DNA of 8,257 nucleotides. Source: Bacteroidales bacterium. Lineage in GTDB: Bacteria > Bacteroidota > Bacteroidia > Bacteroidales > UBA7960. Made by a program: the position numbers and the translations under genes. This document shows positions 6,067-8,257 of the stretch, piece by piece (the stretch's first letter is position 1; each line of letters opens with the position of its first letter). The stretch is taken from assembly GCA_003557805.1 (NCBI GenBank), contig PWNY01000156.1, forward strand, positions 1 through 8,257, read 5' to 3'. Under the pieces are notes generated by a model. That model saw nothing but the letters and a program-made list of their open reading frames with translations. It was not told the DNA's origin and ran no database searches.

Positions 6067-7797
6067 ATGAATATAGTATCTTTTGAGAAGTGTCTGAGAT
6101 TATGGGATAATCATTTTTTCAGATTTTCCTTATTTGCTCTTCTGGTATGGATTGCTTATTACTTTCATTTCCCAAAATTTGGCTTATATGAAGATGATTA
6201 CTGGTTTATAGGGATTCCAGCCAATACTCCCCTAAAAGAATTAATGGAAATGATGATAAATCATTTCTTTGATTTTCAAAATAATCATGGGCGATATATC
6301 TCAGTTTTCCTGCCCTGGTTACTTGCCTTTCTTAATTTTAAGATAGGGGGCCTTTGGTTTACATATTTTTTCGGGATTATTCTTGTTGCATTAAATGTTT
6401 TCTTATTCCATATTATTATTAAATCCAGGTTTCCGGCTGAATTAGCATTTTTTGCAGCTCTAGTATTCTTATTTTTTCCGGCAGACACAACAAAAGCTTT
6501 ACTAGTGCATATATATCAATTGCAAATATCAGTATTATTCCTGATGGTGGCCGGAGTTTTTTGGATTAGATCAAAAAAATGGGTGTCTTATATTTTTGCT
6601 ACATCATGTTTGTTAATGTACGAAAGTCCTTTTTTACCTTTTATTTTATTCCCTTTACTTGATGAAGTAAGTTTTACAAAAAAATTCTTCATCAATTTAA
6701 TTAAACATTTACTAATAGTTTCCATAATTGTTATTATTGTTTTTGTTACCAGAAAATTATTAGGTGAAAGCAGGGTTGATGGTCTTACATTGTTGGAAAC
6801 ATCAAAAAGAGTCTTATTATCAATTACAGGTGGGCCATTAGTTACTCTGTATTCTTTACTTCGATCACCATATCTTGCTCTTTCTGAAATTAATTATACA
6901 TCCCCTTATATCTTCGCTTCTTTTCTTCTCCTATTCCCATGTATATGGCTTATTAATAGTCGCTTTATAGATGATCAGCACAGATTTATCCACCTACCTT
7001 TAACCTCAAAATATCTTAAGGCAGCGGTTGACATTAACCCAGTTTTAATAAATGCGTTAAAAGGTATAGGCGTTGGCATACTTATGGCAATGGTTGGATA
7101 TCTGTTTTCAGTAACCCATTATCCACCTACAACCTTAAACGGACGGATGACAAGTGTGCATCTAGCCGCAACATTTGGAATCGCACTTTTTACAGGATCG
7201 TTTTTCTATTTAATTTTGTTTATTCTGAAAAAAAAGTTCCGGTTTGCCTTTTCTGTTCTTTTATCATTAAATTTTGCTTTACTATCGGGTTATGGTGCTC
7301 TTATCCAGAAAGATTATATCATAGGATGGGAGCTGCAAAAAGATTTAATGGGTCAAGTTTTGGAAAAATGTCCGGATGTCGAAGATGGAACAGTTATTTT
7401 TCTTAGCCCTGAGAATCTTCAAAATCCAAAAAATGTTATTGCCTACTCCTGGGCCTTGCCAATAATTTTTGAAAATCTTTATTATTTCCCGCCACAATGG
7501 GATAGGCCTCCAAAAATTACATTATACAACGAATTTTATGTTAACCTTGATATTGATAGTAATTCTAAATTCTATTTTGAGCCGAGATATAGATTCCTAT
7601 ATGAAAATGACACCATCGTGTATCTCCAGCAAAATAATATTATATTTATGGAGAAAGCGGATGGGAAGTATAGCCGAATTGATACTTTATTTGTTGTAAA
7701 TAGAGATACTCTATTTGCTAAGCCTTATACAGGGGAAGATAACCTTCGTAAATTTGAGCAAAGAAGAATCCATCCTTACATTATCAATGAGCCCTGA
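6067..7797 (+). CDS. Multi-pass GT-C-like glycosyltransferase or glycan-modifying membrane protein
   Basis: 576 residues with about ten to twelve hydrophobic segments (for example 18-34, 79-92, 95-118, 124-138, 152-167, 212-228, 278-296, 333-349, 365-387, 393-408) and a soluble C-terminal domain from about 425. The first loop after the first helix carries GLYEDDYWF (39-47). An acidic pair here is the mark of GT-C enzymes, which use polyprenyl-phosphate sugars on the periplasmic side; GtrII-type O-antigen glucosyltransferases have a comparable NDD motif. NNHGRYISVFLPW (72-84) and YPPTTLNGRMTSVH (352-365) are further loop motifs that fit. The likely job is adding a side-chain sugar to a surface glycan. 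The start is the first ATG of the frame, with no clear ribosome-binding site. It stands alone between an IS66 remnant and an ISL3 element. The exact family and substrate are unknown. Confidence 0.65.
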   Translation: MNIVSFEKCLRLWDNHFFRFSLFALLVWIAYYFHFPKFGLYEDDYWFIGIPANTPLKELMEMMINHFFDFQNNHGRYISVFLPWLLAFLNFKIGGLWFTYFFGIILVALNVFLFHIIIKSRFPAELAFFAALVFLFFPADTTKALLVHIYQLQISVLFLMVAGVFWIRSKKWVSYIFATSCLLMYESPFLPFILFPLLDEVSFTKKFFINLIKHLLIVSIIVIIVFVTRKLLGESRVDGLTLLETSKRVLLSITGGPLVTLYSLLRSPYLALSEINYTSPYIFASFLLLFPCIWLINSRFIDDQHRFIHLPLTSKYLKAAVDINPVLINALKGIGVGILMAMVGYLFSVTHYPPTTLNGRMTSVHLAATFGIALFTGSFFYLILFILKKKFRFAFSVLLSLNFALLSGYGALIQKDYIIGWELQKDLMGQVLEKCPDVEDGTVIFLSPENLQNPKNVIAYSWALPIIFENLYYFPPQWDRPPKITLYNEFYVNLDIDSNSKFYFEPRYRFLYENDTIVYLQQNNIIFMEKADGKYSRIDTLFVVNRDTLFAKPYTGEDNLRKFEQRRIHPYIINEP

Positions 7798-7967
7798 GTT
7801 TGTTTTAAATCTATAAATTTTCAGTTAGTTAACTATATTAGACCATTTATCAAAGATATTACGGTCAATGTCAAAATTATGAACCAAATGTATCGATTGT
7901 ATTGTAAAAATTGTATATTTAATAGTCGACAACAAAAAATTTTATTAACATATTGGTCAATATTTTT
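7798..7967. other. Intergenic region before the insertion element
   Basis: A/T-rich, 170 bp. I see no strong terminator after the GT-C gene, only a short AGTTAACT palindrome near 7827, and no open frame of note. The last eight bases, ATATTTTT (7960-7967), would be the target duplication if the element starts at 7968. Confidence 0.4.
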
Positions 7968-8257
7968 GGTTCTATAACGATTTGTATGGGAAATTTAGAA
8001 ATTAGTTACTTTGCCTCCAAAAACACTGATGAATTCGAAAGAGATATTTAGTTTAGCCCTCAACCTTCAGCCACCATGGTTTATCAAAGACATTACACTT
8101 GAAAAGGGTGATTCGAAATTATTTGGTCGGTTAACTATAGAAATAGATTTTGAAAAGGGGGCAAGATTTCCTATGGCAGATGGGCAGTTTTATCCTGCAT
8201 ATGACACAGAAACAAGAACCTGGCAGCATCTTAATTTTTTTGAGCATGAATGCCATA
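7968..8257 (+). mobile_element. Left part of an ISL3-family insertion sequence
   Basis: GGTTCTATAACGATTTGTAT begins at 7968, 61 bases before the transposase ATG. ISL3 terminal repeats commonly start GG(T/C)TCT, and these elements make 8-bp duplications of A/T-rich targets, which ATATTTTT (7960-7967) would satisfy. The right end lies outside the window, so neither the inverted repeat nor the duplication can be confirmed. The family call rests on the transposase start inside it; the boundary is inference. Confidence 0.55.
8029..8257 (+). CDS. ISL3-family transposase, N-terminal part (cut by window end)
   Basis: An open frame from the ATG at 8029 runs 76 codons off the right edge. It begins MNSKEIFSLALNLQPPWFI, then has an IEIDFEKGARFP strand and FYPAYDTETRTWQHLNFFEH followed by ECH. 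This matches the N-terminal zinc-binding region of ISL3 DDE transposases, in which a Cys-x2-Cys-like pair, an RxWxHL segment and a later H/C pair bind metal before the DNA-binding and catalytic domains. Here Tyr-Pro-Ala-Tyr stands where relatives usually have a Cys-Pro-x-x start, so the first ligand appears to be missing. The later His-Glu-Cys is present. Whether the enzyme is intact cannot be judged from this portion. Confidence 0.8.
   Translation, partial: MNSKEIFSLALNLQPPWFIKDITLEKGDSKLFGRLTIEIDFEKGARFPMADGQFYPAYDTETRTWQHLNFFEHECH

Noticed and set aside
6285..6488. A minus-strand 67-codon frame inside the GT-C gene
   Set aside because: It is antisense to conserved membrane segments and has no recognisable product.
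1..8257. CRISPR array, tRNA, rRNA, integron attC sites, diversity-generating repeats
   Set aside because: I found no regularly spaced direct repeats, no cloverleaf or rRNA-like sequence, and no template/variable repeat pair on reading both strands.

Overview
The window looks like accessory chromosome from a member of the Bacteroidetes, within or beside a cell-surface polysaccharide (O-antigen, capsule or exopolysaccharide) locus. The grounds are the low GC content (about one third by eye), genes without clear Shine-Dalgarno sequences, a large secreted lipoprotein with a parallel beta-helix look, an ISL3-type transposase whose start has the TWQHLNFFEHEC pattern that I associate with this phylum, and three kinds of glycan-assembly protein. 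No marker gene fixes the genus.

Layout, left to right. (1) 1-378 (+): the C-terminal end of a multi-pass membrane protein, probably an O-antigen polymerase or ligase. (2) 380-830: no intact gene. It holds a perfect 12-bp hairpin whose T-rich tail suits the minus strand, a 14-unit TTC repeat running into TTG units, a GC-richer segment dense in small palindromes, and a compound inverted repeat just past the next gene. (3) 832-1926 (-): a GT-B fold glycosyltransferase. (4) 1927-2392: divergent intergenic region. (5) 2393-3853 (+): a lipoprotein resembling right-handed beta-helix proteins. (6) 3950-3990: a perfect 16-bp hairpin with A and T tracts, serving as a terminator for both convergent neighbours. 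(7) 4042-4899 (-): a class I SAM methyltransferase with an N-terminal four-cysteine zinc-ribbon-like module. (8) 4900-6066: a gene-free scar. On the minus strand it contains a decayed IS66-family TnpC transposase, recognisable by PPSSDG and GGQNGHKG despite two in-frame stops and a frameshift, and perhaps a scrap of its C-terminus. (9) 6067-7797 (+): a multi-pass GT-C-like glycosyltransferase with an acidic EDDYW motif in the first loop. (10) 7968-8257 (+): the left part of an ISL3-family element, with a likely terminal repeat and the first 76 codons of its transposase.

The polymerase fragment, the GT-B enzyme, the methyltransferase and the GT-C enzyme fit together as makers or decorators of a surface glycan: cytoplasmic sugar transfer and methylation, then polymerisation and periplasmic modification. 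The lipoprotein may bind or cleave such a glycan. The genes alternate in strand (+ - + - +), each with its own intergenic region, so this is not an operon. With two insertion-sequence traces and a simple repeat, it reads as a mosaic built by repeated insertion and decay. I see no convincing new defence or mobile system. The points most worth checking are the repeat plus palindrome-rich segment at 380-760, which may be a structured RNA or repeat family, and the IS66 remnant hidden antisense to a plausible-looking small membrane ORF.
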